64,000 bases of DNA. Source: Sulfurimonas sp. (GTDB lineage Bacteria > Campylobacterota > Campylobacteria > Campylobacterales > Sulfurimonadaceae). The stretch is taken from assembly GCF_029027405.1 (NCBI RefSeq), contig NZ_CP093396.1:1302001-1366000 (forward strand), in the 5' to 3' direction. This document shows positions 44,201 to 51,945 of the stretch, piece after piece. Every line of letters begins with the position of its first letter. Position 1 is the stretch's first letter. The position numbers were made by a program, and so were the translations under genes. Under the pieces are notes generated by a model. It had not been told where the DNA came from and searched no databases. It saw nothing but the letters and a program-made list of their open reading frames with translations.

Positions 44201-44591
44201 CTCTTGAAAAAGCAGTGTGATACCATAGAAAAAATAGTAAAACAAATGAACCGTAAAGATGGACTAAAAACGCGTAGTTACCAATAGTGTCACCACCACG
44301 ATTTCCAATAAAAAATAGATACCCACCACTTAAAATTATGAGAAAAAGTGTCAGACCAAGTATCATACCATTCGTAGCATTTCTTCTATTAGCCAATATA
44401 TTGTTTCTATACTTATATAGATGCATATTTACAAACGGAATAATAAGAAGAACAGATACAAAAACAGAACTTATAATATGGATAACTTGTAGCGTTGTAA
44501 AATATTCCCATTGTAAATTTATGATATCCCATTGGAGAATACCTGTAAAAAACATAACTATGACTGATATCTCTATATAGATACTCTTCAA
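41238..44591 (-). CDS. Membrane-anchored beta-propeller hexahaem cytochrome c
   Basis: About 1117 aa. Five membrane helices (residues to 170) carry histidines H40, H59, H113 and H127 that could hold haem b. Residues about 170-530 are a YVTN-type beta-propeller (Y-S-A-N-G-D-G-G-S-V, P-R-G-M-A-L-T-D-D-G-R). Then six C-x-x-C-H haem sites start at C575, C697, C742, C791, C859 and C898, in a cytochrome c-554-like arrangement, with an Ig-like end. First gene of the FTR1 operon, behind a Fur-box-like site. TTG 44591 (6 nt after AAGGA) is preferred to TTG 44597. Numbers here follow the longer form. Probably moves electrons across the membrane in iron uptake (inference). Confidence 0.8.
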   Translation of the reverse strand: MKSIYIEISVIVMFFTGILQWDIINLQWEYFTTLQVIHIISSVFVSVLLIIPFVNMHLYKYRNNILANRRNATNGMILGLTLFLIILSGGYLFFIGNRGGDTIGNYAFLVHLYGSFVLLFFLWYHTAFSRANKRRKKKSAQNRAKLQSIAVSLFILGLLFPAYLYSSVSSSALYLTNDNKYIYSANGDGGSVTKIDAQTGKRIFEKILGEDVRTIAFNDDESVYGITNYKQNKIIFLNKKNKIIKTIKTKNRPYAIIYDKKNRYFFVTIFEDNELLIIDDKNFKIIKTLKTAKTPRGMALTDDGRLLVTHAMIGEVSIYDSRTFIKLKSISLQSTKNDDEFISQGLPKYLDNIKIKPDGSEAWIPHILWNFDHPFQFQSTVFPTISIISLKKGDEKELDKKRKNLFKEINILTNDNKTMIVSNPFDIAFNKDGTKAFVTLSGSEDVMVFNIGRSSGRKNKKLHRKRGKRKGNGAKVTQIYRAYPNNTNPKYILSNPINDNLYIQNASRLDMTLLDSGGEHPFARVTLKKDKFAQLVMNDPLEKDLRQGKMLFNNANTNTHKSTPMTGDFWMSCNSCHFEGFNFTNGYLFEATKLKDKSKKANVGHDRLDGFVSKAPLADYIRFATDAQGGMGFDKKAKLPLVDPKNMGKELEKKMKNLHKYVTSKENLRYLSSWIKLEDDVEEYHVEDWTNSAKCKSCHNEIFNQWADSNHKNLVGTNPYYMVLENVAAQVEGEGFRKWCMSCHNPSGVTTGLSHTTDTMENLFQSGATTLIDELKKYGNTKLEEGVSCVACHRITKIEDAGGNAAYTLNLTERRKYALEDSDSDIGQWLSEKFINSKPKEHLESYMKPIYKDPVYCASCHDEFSPGKGSKIVSTYKEWQNSPFNNPDDPTLHRTCIDCHMTNMSDGKYSPLVGRSTDGGKIKKDVKVHYFSGSNHFLSGLKNKVHEDQTIQLLRTSAKLGVDIKDNQVKVFVTNVGAGHHLPTGVADFRELWLDITLKDRNSNIIFESGKLKEDGNLGSDARPFMKVFGDEDGKPVGLLFWKYKKLLSDSRIPAGETRVESYDIPNIKSLKYPLTVEVKLNFRVYPQWVTDAVRKAYPKLPNPPVIELEKIIKEFN

Positions 44592-44611
44592 ACACAATCC
44601 TTTTATAAATA

Positions 44612-44630
44612 ATAAATAATAATCAATATC
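44612..44630. promoter_or_regulatory. Fur-box-like site upstream of the cytochrome-FTR1 operon
   Basis: Matches 14 of 19 positions of the Fur consensus (core AATAATCAATATC) and lies about 20 bp upstream of the cytochrome start. A second weaker repeat of ATC/ATT words follows to 44690. Confidence 0.45.
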
Positions 44631-44694
44631 AATTATATTAAAAGAATGTTTATTTTCTACTTAAAATATTGAAAATCACTATCAAAATATGCTA

Positions 44695-45618
44695 TTAAGT
44701 CAAAGATACAAAAAATTCTTGTTCTGTATGAAAAGAATCATAGTCAAATACAATAAAAGGATATTGTTTTTTATTTACTTCTAGGTCTATATACAATTCA
44801 TAATATTCACCTCTAAAAATAGCGTGATTTAATTTGGCTTTATACATACCTTTTTGTTTACTTAAAGATATTTGATTTAATCTATAACACTCTTCATCAA
44901 TAAAATTTGCAATACCAAAAAATGAGGCTAGTGCTTTTGACTTAGGTTGATAGTAAATGTTTTGAGGTGTGTCATACTGGATAATCTCACCATTTTGGAT
45001 AAATGCAATTTTATCACTTATAGCCATAGCCTCTTTGGGGTCATGTGTAACAAATATAGCAGTCTTAGCACTCTTTTTAATAAGTGCCAATAACTCCTTT
45101 TCTATTTGTGCTTTTAAGAGTGTGTCAACACTGGAAAAAGGTTCATCTAAAAGAATAATATCAGGGTCAGTTGCCAACACCCTTGCTAAACTAACTCGTT
45201 GTTGTTCTCCTCCACTTAACTCATGAGGATACTTCTTTTCATATCCTTTTAAGTCAATCATCTCTAGGAGTTCTTTAACTAATGACTTCTTTTCTTTTCT
45301 CTTTTTATCTTTAACGCCAAACAAAAGGTTTTTCTCTACATTTAAGTGAGGAAAAAGAGCATAGTTTTGAAAAACAAAACCAATATTGCGATCTTCTGGT
45401 TGGGTATTTGTCTTTTTGTCAAAAATAGTCTCACCATTAATATGCAACGAACCACTCTTTGCACTCTCAAAACCTGCTATAACATTAAGCAGAGTCGATT
45501 TTCCACTTCCACTTTTTCCAAGTATGGAAATAATCTGACCTTGTTCAATCTCTAAGTTAATATCTTTGAGTACAGGTTTATCAAAACTCTTATTTAACTG
45601 TTTTAACTCTAAAATCAT
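44695..45618 (-). CDS. fbpC: Iron(III) ABC transporter ATP-binding protein
   Basis: A 307-aa ABC ATPase: Walker A G-K-S-G-S-G-K-S-T, signature L-S-G-G-E-Q-Q-R-V, Walker B I-I-L-L-D-E-P, H-loop F-V-T-H-D, and a C-terminal TOBE-like extension. With FbpA and FbpB it imports ferric iron. The start overlaps the permease stop (ATGA). Confidence 0.92.
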   Translation of the reverse strand: MILELKQLNKSFDKPVLKDINLEIEQGQIISILGKSGSGKSTLLNVIAGFESAKSGSLHINGETIFDKKTNTQPEDRNIGFVFQNYALFPHLNVEKNLLFGVKDKKRKEKKSLVKELLEMIDLKGYEKKYPHELSGGEQQRVSLARVLATDPDIILLDEPFSSVDTLLKAQIEKELLALIKKSAKTAIFVTHDPKEAMAISDKIAFIQNGEIIQYDTPQNIYYQPKSKALASFFGIANFIDEECYRLNQISLSKQKGMYKAKLNHAIFRGEYYELYIDLEVNKKQYPFIVFDYDSFHTEQEFFVSLT

Positions 45619-47213
45619 TTCTCGGCCTTTAATATTATAATACTTAAGGGAATAATTGAAATCACTATAATACTTAGGGCGTATATAGATGCTTCTTGTA
45701 ACATTTGTGCATTAGCTAGGGTATATGTCTTAGTTGCCAATGTTTCGTAGTTAAATGGGCGTAAAACTAAAGTTATAGGCAATTCTTTTATGGCAGAGAT
45801 AAAGACCAATATAAAACCAAACAGAAGAGCATTTCTCATTAAAGGAAGTTCAACCTTAAACATGGTTTTAAAATAGTTGTAGCCTAGTGATCTAGACGCA
45901 TTGTTTAGGTTAATACTTACTCTTTCTAAGTTTGACTCAACACTATATATACCTATGGCAGTAAAACGAACTATGTAACCAAATATAAGAGCGAACAGTG
46001 AACCGCTTAAGAATAAAGTAGTTGTAAAATAGTGCTCTATTAACCATTTGTCAATATCTGCAAATAGTATAATAATACCTATAACAATAACAGCACCTGG
46101 CATAGTAAAGCCGAGTGAGATGATTTTGCTAAGGTACTTATTTATAGTGATTGGGTAAATACGAGCTGTATAACTAATAAAAAAAGCTAATACCATAATG
46201 ATAAAAGCACTTAAACCTGAAGAAAAGAAACTGTTTGAAAGAATATTTAAAAACTTTTCATCTAACATGTTAGAAGCATATTCAAATGAATAGACCCCAA
46301 TCCAAATAAGAGGAATAATAAAGCCAAAAATAACAGGCATAGAGATAAAAAAGTAGGTTAAGTAGAGTTTGTAACCTTTTAAAGTTAGCTTTTTAACTTT
46401 TGTATTTGAGTTTTCTATTTTATATTTGGCTTTACCTCTACTATATTTTTCTATGCTTAAAACAGTTAAAACCATTATCATCGCAATTACAGCCATATAT
46501 GCAGCACTCCCCGAGTCATGTAAGCCAAACCATGTATTAAATATAGCTACTGTTAGGGTCTTGATATTATAGTACTCAGTTACACCATACTCACTAATAG
46601 TCTCCATGACAACTAGTGCGAGAGAACCAATAATAGCAGGACGAGACAGAGGAAGAATAATTTTAAAAAATAATTTTTTTCGAGAACTGCCTAAGCTCAG
46701 GGCAGGGTTTAGCAGAGCACTTTTACTTTTTTCAAATGAAGCTTTTACAATTAAATAAACATAAGGGTAGAGTGCTAAACTCATAAAAATAATGACAGAG
46801 TAAATATTTAAAACATTAAAATACTCTTTTATTCCAATAGAGCGTAAAAAAAGATGAAAATAATTAAAGTAGCCAAATATATCAGAATAAATATAACCCA
46901 TGATATAGGTAGGAATCATAAAAGGTAAAGCTAAAGCAAATACAAAAAAACTAACAAACTTAAAATGATAAAATGTAGTTATATATGCAGTTCCTACCCC
47001 TAAAATAAGTGTTAAAAAGCCCACACTAAAAACCAGTATCAAAGTATCGGTTATATACCCTAGCAGCACTGTTTCTTTTAGATGCTGCATAGTATTTGTT
47101 TCACTGCCAAAAGAGTGATTTATTACAAATATAATAGGTAGCAGAATAATAAAAGTTAAGATATAACTAAAAGATGACCAACGATTAATCAAGTTACTGC
47201 CACCCAACCTCAT
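45615..47213 (-). CDS. fbpB: Iron(III) ABC transporter permease (fused two-domain)
   Basis: A 532-aa permease with two tandem binding-protein-dependent transport domains, about twelve helices, each with an EAA-type loop (A-L-S-L-G-S-S-R-K-K-L and A-S-R-S-L-G-Y-N-Y-F-K-T). This two-in-one layout is typical of FbpB/AfuB. Overlaps the binding-protein gene by 20 bp. Confidence 0.92.
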   Translation of the reverse strand: MRLGGSNLINRWSSFSYILTFIILLPIIFVINHSFGSETNTMQHLKETVLLGYITDTLILVFSVGFLTLILGVGTAYITTFYHFKFVSFFVFALALPFMIPTYIMGYIYSDIFGYFNYFHLFLRSIGIKEYFNVLNIYSVIIFMSLALYPYVYLIVKASFEKSKSALLNPALSLGSSRKKLFFKIILPLSRPAIIGSLALVVMETISEYGVTEYYNIKTLTVAIFNTWFGLHDSGSAAYMAVIAMIMVLTVLSIEKYSRGKAKYKIENSNTKVKKLTLKGYKLYLTYFFISMPVIFGFIIPLIWIGVYSFEYASNMLDEKFLNILSNSFFSSGLSAFIIMVLAFFISYTARIYPITINKYLSKIISLGFTMPGAVIVIGIIILFADIDKWLIEHYFTTTLFLSGSLFALIFGYIVRFTAIGIYSVESNLERVSINLNNASRSLGYNYFKTMFKVELPLMRNALLFGFILVFISAIKELPITLVLRPFNYETLATKTYTLANAQMLQEASIYALSIIVISIIPLSIIILKAEK

Positions 47214-48201
47214 TAAATATTTTTACTGCCTTAGCATTGTTCTGACCGAGTTTATAAAGCTCAATATCATCTTCTTTAAAACTACCCCATGATTGTAATA
47301 GTTTTGAAGGGCTTACATTTTTATTAACAGGATACTCATAGTTAAGTGATGAAAAGACTTTTTGCGACTCCTCTGAACATAAAAATTCTATAAACTTTAT
47401 AGCATTATCTCTATTTTTTGCATATTTTGTCACACCAATACCGGAGATGTTTATATGTGCACCTCTCTCATTCTCACCTTGATTTGGAAAAAATATTCCT
47501 ATGTTTTTGGCAACTTCTCTATCGCTAAACTTATCAGAATTAAGCAAGTTACCAACATAGTAGGTATTTACAATAGCGATGTCAGCTATTCCAGCAGCTA
47601 AAGCTCTCATTTGGTCACGATCACTACCAGTTGGTTTTCTAGCAAAGTTTTCCTTTATACCTTTTGCCCAAGCCTTAGCCTCTTTTTCACCTTTGTGAGC
47701 GATGATAGATGCTAGTAAAGACTGGTTGTAAATATTAGTAGAGCTTCGTGTTAAAATAGAACCCTTGTACTCTTTACTGGATAAGGCTTCATAAGTTGAT
47801 AATGACTTAGGATCAACAGTGTTTACATTGTACACAATAACTCTCGCACGCTTAGTCACACCAAACCAATAGCCTTCCTTATCTCTCAAATTAGAAGGTA
47901 TAACTTCTTCTAAAAATTTCGACTTTATGGGTTGAAGCAGACCTTTTTCTTTAGCATAGTAAAGTCTACCAACATCTACTGTTAACAAAAGATCAGCGGG
48001 AGAGTATTTTCCCTCTTCTTCTAACCTTTTCATTATTTGATCAGCGTTGGCTTTAACTACATTAACTTTAATACCAGTTTTCTCTGTAAACTTTTTAAAT
48101 AAAATTTCATCAGACGGATAGTGTCTATGTGAGTAAATATTTACTTCATTTGCATTTAATGAAATAACTAATACAACTATACTTAAAATTATTTTTACCA
48201 T
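47194..48201 (-). CDS. fbpA: Iron(III)-binding periplasmic protein
   Basis: A 335-aa protein with a signal peptide (V-L-V-I-S-L-N-A-N) then an FbpA/FutA-type fold: V-N-I-Y-S-H-R-H-Y with the first histidine ligand, and the paired tyrosines in I-V-N-T-Y-Y that bind ferric iron. It delivers iron to FbpBC. The first gene of the transporter set, 23 bp after the desaturase gene. Confidence 0.92.
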   Translation of the reverse strand: MVKIILSIVVLVISLNANEVNIYSHRHYPSDEILFKKFTEKTGIKVNVVKANADQIMKRLEEEGKYSPADLLLTVDVGRLYYAKEKGLLQPIKSKFLEEVIPSNLRDKEGYWFGVTKRARVIVYNVNTVDPKSLSTYEALSSKEYKGSILTRSSTNIYNQSLLASIIAHKGEKEAKAWAKGIKENFARKPTGSDRDQMRALAAGIADIAIVNTYYVGNLLNSDKFSDREVAKNIGIFFPNQGENERGAHINISGIGVTKYAKNRDNAIKFIEFLCSEESQKVFSSLNYEYPVNKNVSPSKLLQSWGSFKEDDIELYKLGQNNAKAVKIFNEVGWQ

Positions 48202-48224
48202 TTTTTTTCCTTTTAATTATGTTT

Positions 48225-49097
48225 TTATCTCAAGAGCAATAAATCTGTTACGCTTTTAAATTTATTTTGAGTACTTACTCCAAGTTTCATATATTTAATA
48301 TTTTCAGAGTGTTTTATAGTTGAAAACAACAAGTCCCAAATACCTAAAACACCACCAAAATTATAATGACAGAATTTTACTGAATGGTGTATTTGATGTT
48401 GAAATGGTGAAAGGAATATTTTTTCAATCCATTTGAAATATTTCAACTTAATATGTGAATGTCTTAGATTTGAGCCTAAAATATTAAATACAAATACAAA
48501 AATATTAACACCTAACACATCAATAATATTTAATTGCTCACTAAAAAAGAAAATAAATATACCAACTACTATACCGATGGATAGGCTAAAACCAAATCCA
48601 AATAAAATATTTTCTATTGGGTGAACTCTATAAAATGTTATAGGCGTTAAAACCTTTGCACTATGATGTACTTTGTGAAACTCCCATAACAATGGAACTG
48701 TATGTAAAAAACGGTGTATCCAATAGAGTGTAAAGTCTCTCACTATAAATAAACTTACTGTAAAAAGAAGTATAATTTCGGGATAGATTAATCCTTCGTA
48801 TGAAGAAAATACAAAATAATCATTCAACAGTGCTTGTGTAAATAAAGCAACATTATTTATACCGACTATCAATAGAGGAAGAACCAACCAAACTTTAATA
48901 AAAAATGAAACAGCAAAAAATTTATAATCTAAAGTAGCACTTGGATGCAACCATAACTTTTTACTTAAATTTATTTTTTTCTCTTTGGGATTTAATATTA
49001 GATATACAGATGCAATAAATAGAGTGGTTAATATATAAATCCAATAAATTCTATGATTTGGATTTATAAAATATTCTAAAAAATATAAGTCACTCAT
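48225..49097 (-). CDS. Sterol desaturase/fatty acid hydroxylase superfamily membrane protein
   Basis: A 290-aa protein with four or more membrane helices and the diiron histidine clusters of the family: H-R-F-L-H, H-K-V-H-H-S and H-Q-I-H-H-S, plus a further H in F-C-H-Y-N. It should oxidise a lipid or other hydrophobic substrate with O2 using two irons. Substrate unknown. It lies directly before fbpA and after a Sel1 gene, probably co-transcribed. Confidence 0.9.
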   Translation of the reverse strand: MSDLYFLEYFINPNHRIYWIYILTTLFIASVYLILNPKEKKINLSKKLWLHPSATLDYKFFAVSFFIKVWLVLPLLIVGINNVALFTQALLNDYFVFSSYEGLIYPEIILLFTVSLFIVRDFTLYWIHRFLHTVPLLWEFHKVHHSAKVLTPITFYRVHPIENILFGFGFSLSIGIVVGIFIFFFSEQLNIIDVLGVNIFVFVFNILGSNLRHSHIKLKYFKWIEKIFLSPFQHQIHHSVKFCHYNFGGVLGIWDLLFSTIKHSENIKYMKLGVSTQNKFKSVTDLLLLR

Positions 49098-49119
49098 TAT
49101 TTAGCCATCCTCACTGTTA

Positions 49120-49560
49120 TTATCCGCCATATATTTGAGGTGAATAGGTATATCCAGAATTGATAACATTTTTACCTGAACCTTTAATTTCTGGTTTCTC
49201 TCTTATTAAATCATATTGTTCGCAACTTTTTGCATATCCTCTTTTGCAAGCGTACGCATAGAAGTTTTTTGCTCTTTTAATATCTCTATCAATACCATCC
49301 GCACCACGCTTATATATAGTTCCCAAATAATGACAAGCTTTAAGATATCTTTTTTTACAAGCTCTAACAAATAGTTTTTTTGCTTTTTTAGGATTTTCTT
49401 TTATACCATCACCAGTGAAGTAAAGAACACCTAAGTTTATACATCCGTTCATACTTCCATTATCACACGTTTTTTTATATTGAGTTGATTTTTCATTAAC
49501 CTGGTTAGCTGATGAATTTACACTTAATATCAATAGCATAATTATAATAATACGAGTCAT
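49120..49560 (-). CDS. Exported Sel1-repeat protein (Hcp-like)
   Basis: A 146-aa protein with signal peptide and about three Sel1-like repeats (G-C-I-N-L-G-V-L-Y-F-T-G-D-G; C-H-Y-L-G-T-I-Y-K-R-G; paired cysteines eight apart) like Helicobacter cysteine-rich Hcp proteins, in which each repeat is closed by a disulfide. Periplasmic or secreted, binding partner unknown. First in the sel1-desaturase-fbpABC cluster. Confidence 0.85.
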   Translation of the reverse strand: MTRIIIIMLLILSVNSSANQVNEKSTQYKKTCDNGSMNGCINLGVLYFTGDGIKENPKKAKKLFVRACKKRYLKACHYLGTIYKRGADGIDRDIKRAKNFYAYACKRGYAKSCEQYDLIREKPEIKGSGKNVINSGYTYSPQIYGG

Positions 49561-49807
49561 TTTTAGTCCATTTTAATATTTAAAGAACCATAATTTTAAC
49601 TAAGATACTAATGAGAACAGCTTAAATTAACAGTTCTTAGTCTATTCTCAGTTGATGTTTTTGAAGTCTTGTGTATTTTAAGTTTTTATCGTAGTAGTTA
49701 TTTATATTATCAAGACCAACAATTAAAACTTTTTCTTTTGTTAGTCTTTCTATTAAGTGTTAACTGACGTAACAGGCGGTGCCTGTTACTAATATTAAGT
49801 AGTTTAT
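49561..49807. other. 247-bp intergenic gap with two inverted repeats
   Basis: No convincing gene. It holds the hairpin at 49769-49789 and an imperfect inverted repeat at about 49613-49640 (AGAACAG..AGTTCT arms around TTAAATTAA) that could be an operator or hairpin in the leader of the sel1-fbp operon. No Fur box seen. Confidence 0.4.
49769..49789 (-). terminator. Hairpin after the 674-aa gene
   Basis: Perfect 9-bp stem GTAACAGGC/GCCTGTTAC with a 3-nt loop, 19 bp past the stop of the minus-strand gene. No clear T-run follows, so it may act as an mRNA 3' stabiliser rather than an efficient terminator. Confidence 0.5.
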
Positions 49808-51832
49808 TTATTTTGACAGCTTAACTTTTGCTGCCATTGTCATAGCTGTATTGTTACCTGTAATTGAGGTAACATTATCTTTATCACTATTATTATCGCT
49901 TTTGTTTGCTGCATCTACAAACTCACCAGTGTCAAGTAACCATTCTGAAAGTTGAGCACCTTGTGTTGTAGAGTTTCCATTAATAACCAACTGGAACCAT
50001 CTTGTAAATCTATCTGTAAGGTTTTTAAGTTCTAGTGATGGTTCACTCTCGCTACCAGTGTTTTTAAGATGTTGCATTGCATCTCTTAGTCCACCACTTG
50101 TTGCACCAATAGAATAAGGTGTGTACTCTTTAGAAGCATCTACATAAGTACCAATATCTTTATCATACATATTTTTTTCAATTGCTACCATAAGTGCTCT
50201 TGCTTCTTTTCTGTACTTTTTGTTATGAGTTGTTAAGTATGCTGATGTAAGACCTCTTACTACTGCAAACTGTGTGCCAATTGATTTAGTCTTTACTACA
50301 CCTTTATTTAATATATAGCCATCATAATAAAGACCATCTCTGCACTTAAGATTGCTTATTAAGAAATTTGCTTGTGTCTTTATAAGTCTAATTGCTTTTT
50401 TACCTTCTGCTGTTTCAAGAGATGCTGCTCCTTCTCCTGAGCCATAACCAACTGGAAGTGCATCCGTAACTCTTTGAAAAATTCTTAAAGCTTCCATTGA
50501 ATAAGCTGCATCAAAAGTTGTAACTCTTGCTCCTTGTTTTCCATCATATCTATCTACAAGTGTTCCAGCTTTTTTGTTAAAGTGTAAAGTTGACATATTT
50601 TGAAATAACATATTAGATAAGTTACTCGCTACTGAGAAAGCATCATCACTCTTAATATTATTTTTTGTGTTAGCATCTGTATTCTTAGAAGGTGCTTTTT
50701 TGAATGGGTCACCATCAAACACGCTTGAAAATGCTGGGTTTTGATTTTTATTGTTCTTTCTTTGGTCACTAAATGCATAAAATTCACTCATTGGCCATAG
50801 TACACCCCAAGTATCTCTTAAACTTGAGTGAGACTCAATAACTTTTAAAGTTTTAACTGATTTCGTTCCATTTCGTTTACCCTCAGTAACTGCTACTTTG
50901 TTAGCAAACCAAATTGGATTTTTCTTAGCATTATATTTAGGAGTTATTGTTACACCTAATTTTTGACCATTAAAACCAAGTTTTTCTTGCATATAAAGGA
51001 TTCTTTCATGAGAAAGTTCAGTTAATATAGCACCATTCACACCATCAGCTGAAGATACACCAAGTGTATGTTTTCCATCGTGATCCATAGTAGAGCTTGA
51101 AGCTTCTACTTCTTCATCTGTTAGGGTTACATGCATGCTGCCTAAGAAATCTTGAGCCCACATAATATCTTTAAGTAAAGCACCACCAAAAGCTGCTGGA
51201 TTAAAAGTTTTATCCATACCACTTTCTTTCCAAGCTAGAGTTTTATAATCTCTTAAATAAGCAGGAACAGCAGTTTTTATTTTTTTCTCTTTTCCGTGTC
51301 TAAATACTACAACTTCATCACTATTTACAGTAGTAGTATCAACTTTTGAAGCAAATTCTGGAAGACCAGAGATATACGGAAGGGCAGTAGGGTGCATATT
51401 TAAAGGAATGATTTCTGGATCATTTCCTGTGACTTTAGCAAAATGTGTGAACCTTTTTGCCAAAGATTGCATATTCCCACCTCTTTGTTTATTTAGTAGT
51501 CCATTCACTAAATGTGGTCCCATTTTTGACTGATAGTTGATAGCATACATAGCTTCCTCGCTATACTCATAACTTTCAATACCTGTTGTGTAGTCAAATT
51601 CAGTAGGTTCATTTATTGCATTTGGATCTAATGTATCAAGGTCAAGTCCTAATGCCTCAGCTAATGGTTCACCAGAGAGTTCAAATTCAGTATAAGCGAA
51701 CATTGCTCCAGCAGTTTTAAATGTTTTATCTAAAACAGTAGTTTTAGTATTTGCATATGGGGTAGCCATTGCTAAAGAAGCTACCGCTAAAGAAGCTACT
51801 ATAGATAATGTTAATTTTTTTTGTTTCATCAT
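49808..51832 (-). CDS. Large exported protein of unknown function
   Basis: A 674-aa protein with a clear signal peptide (S-L-A-V-A-S-L-A-M-A-T-P). No C-x-x-C-H or membrane segments. The C-terminal third (F-A-V-V-R-G-L-T-S-A-Y-L-T-T-H-N-K-K-Y) has the helix-hairpin look of alpha/alpha-toroid proteins, which is only a structural hint. It stands behind a consensus promoter overlapped by a perfect 12-bp-arm palindrome and follows a Fur-box-controlled porin gene. I do not recognise the family; an iron- or metal-linked role is inferred from location. Confidence 0.6.
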   Translation of the reverse strand: MMKQKKLTLSIVASLAVASLAMATPYANTKTTVLDKTFKTAGAMFAYTEFELSGEPLAEALGLDLDTLDPNAINEPTEFDYTTGIESYEYSEEAMYAINYQSKMGPHLVNGLLNKQRGGNMQSLAKRFTHFAKVTGNDPEIIPLNMHPTALPYISGLPEFASKVDTTTVNSDEVVVFRHGKEKKIKTAVPAYLRDYKTLAWKESGMDKTFNPAAFGGALLKDIMWAQDFLGSMHVTLTDEEVEASSSTMDHDGKHTLGVSSADGVNGAILTELSHERILYMQEKLGFNGQKLGVTITPKYNAKKNPIWFANKVAVTEGKRNGTKSVKTLKVIESHSSLRDTWGVLWPMSEFYAFSDQRKNNKNQNPAFSSVFDGDPFKKAPSKNTDANTKNNIKSDDAFSVASNLSNMLFQNMSTLHFNKKAGTLVDRYDGKQGARVTTFDAAYSMEALRIFQRVTDALPVGYGSGEGAASLETAEGKKAIRLIKTQANFLISNLKCRDGLYYDGYILNKGVVKTKSIGTQFAVVRGLTSAYLTTHNKKYRKEARALMVAIEKNMYDKDIGTYVDASKEYTPYSIGATSGGLRDAMQHLKNTGSESEPSLELKNLTDRFTRWFQLVINGNSTTQGAQLSEWLLDTGEFVDAANKSDNNSDKDNVTSITGNNTAMTMAAKVKLSK

Positions 51833-51859
51833 TTTAATACCTTTATTTTATAAATTTAT

Positions 51860-51904
51860 TTAATACACAGACTTAATCAAAAGTGTCAAGATTTTTGATT
51901 AAGT
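51860..51904 (-). promoter_or_regulatory. Promoter with overlapping 12-bp-arm palindrome, 674-aa gene
   Basis: Minus-strand TTGACA (51889-51884), 18-bp spacer, TATTAA (51865-51860). The inverted repeat ACTTAATCAAAA (51871-51882) / TTTTGATTAAGT (51893-51904) has perfect arms 10 bp apart that bracket the -35 box, as a repressor operator would. Confidence 0.6.
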
Positions 51905-51925
51905 AAATGTGTAAAAGAAGAATAT

Positions 51926-51941
51926 ATGCCCCGAAGGGCAT
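51926..51941 (-). terminator. Hairpin after the porin gene
   Basis: ATGCCC-CGAA-GGGCAT stem-loop 4 bp past the porin stop; read on the minus strand it has a TTCG tetraloop and is followed by a T-rich stretch. Plausible intrinsic terminator. Confidence 0.6.
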
Positions 51942-51945
51942 GGTT

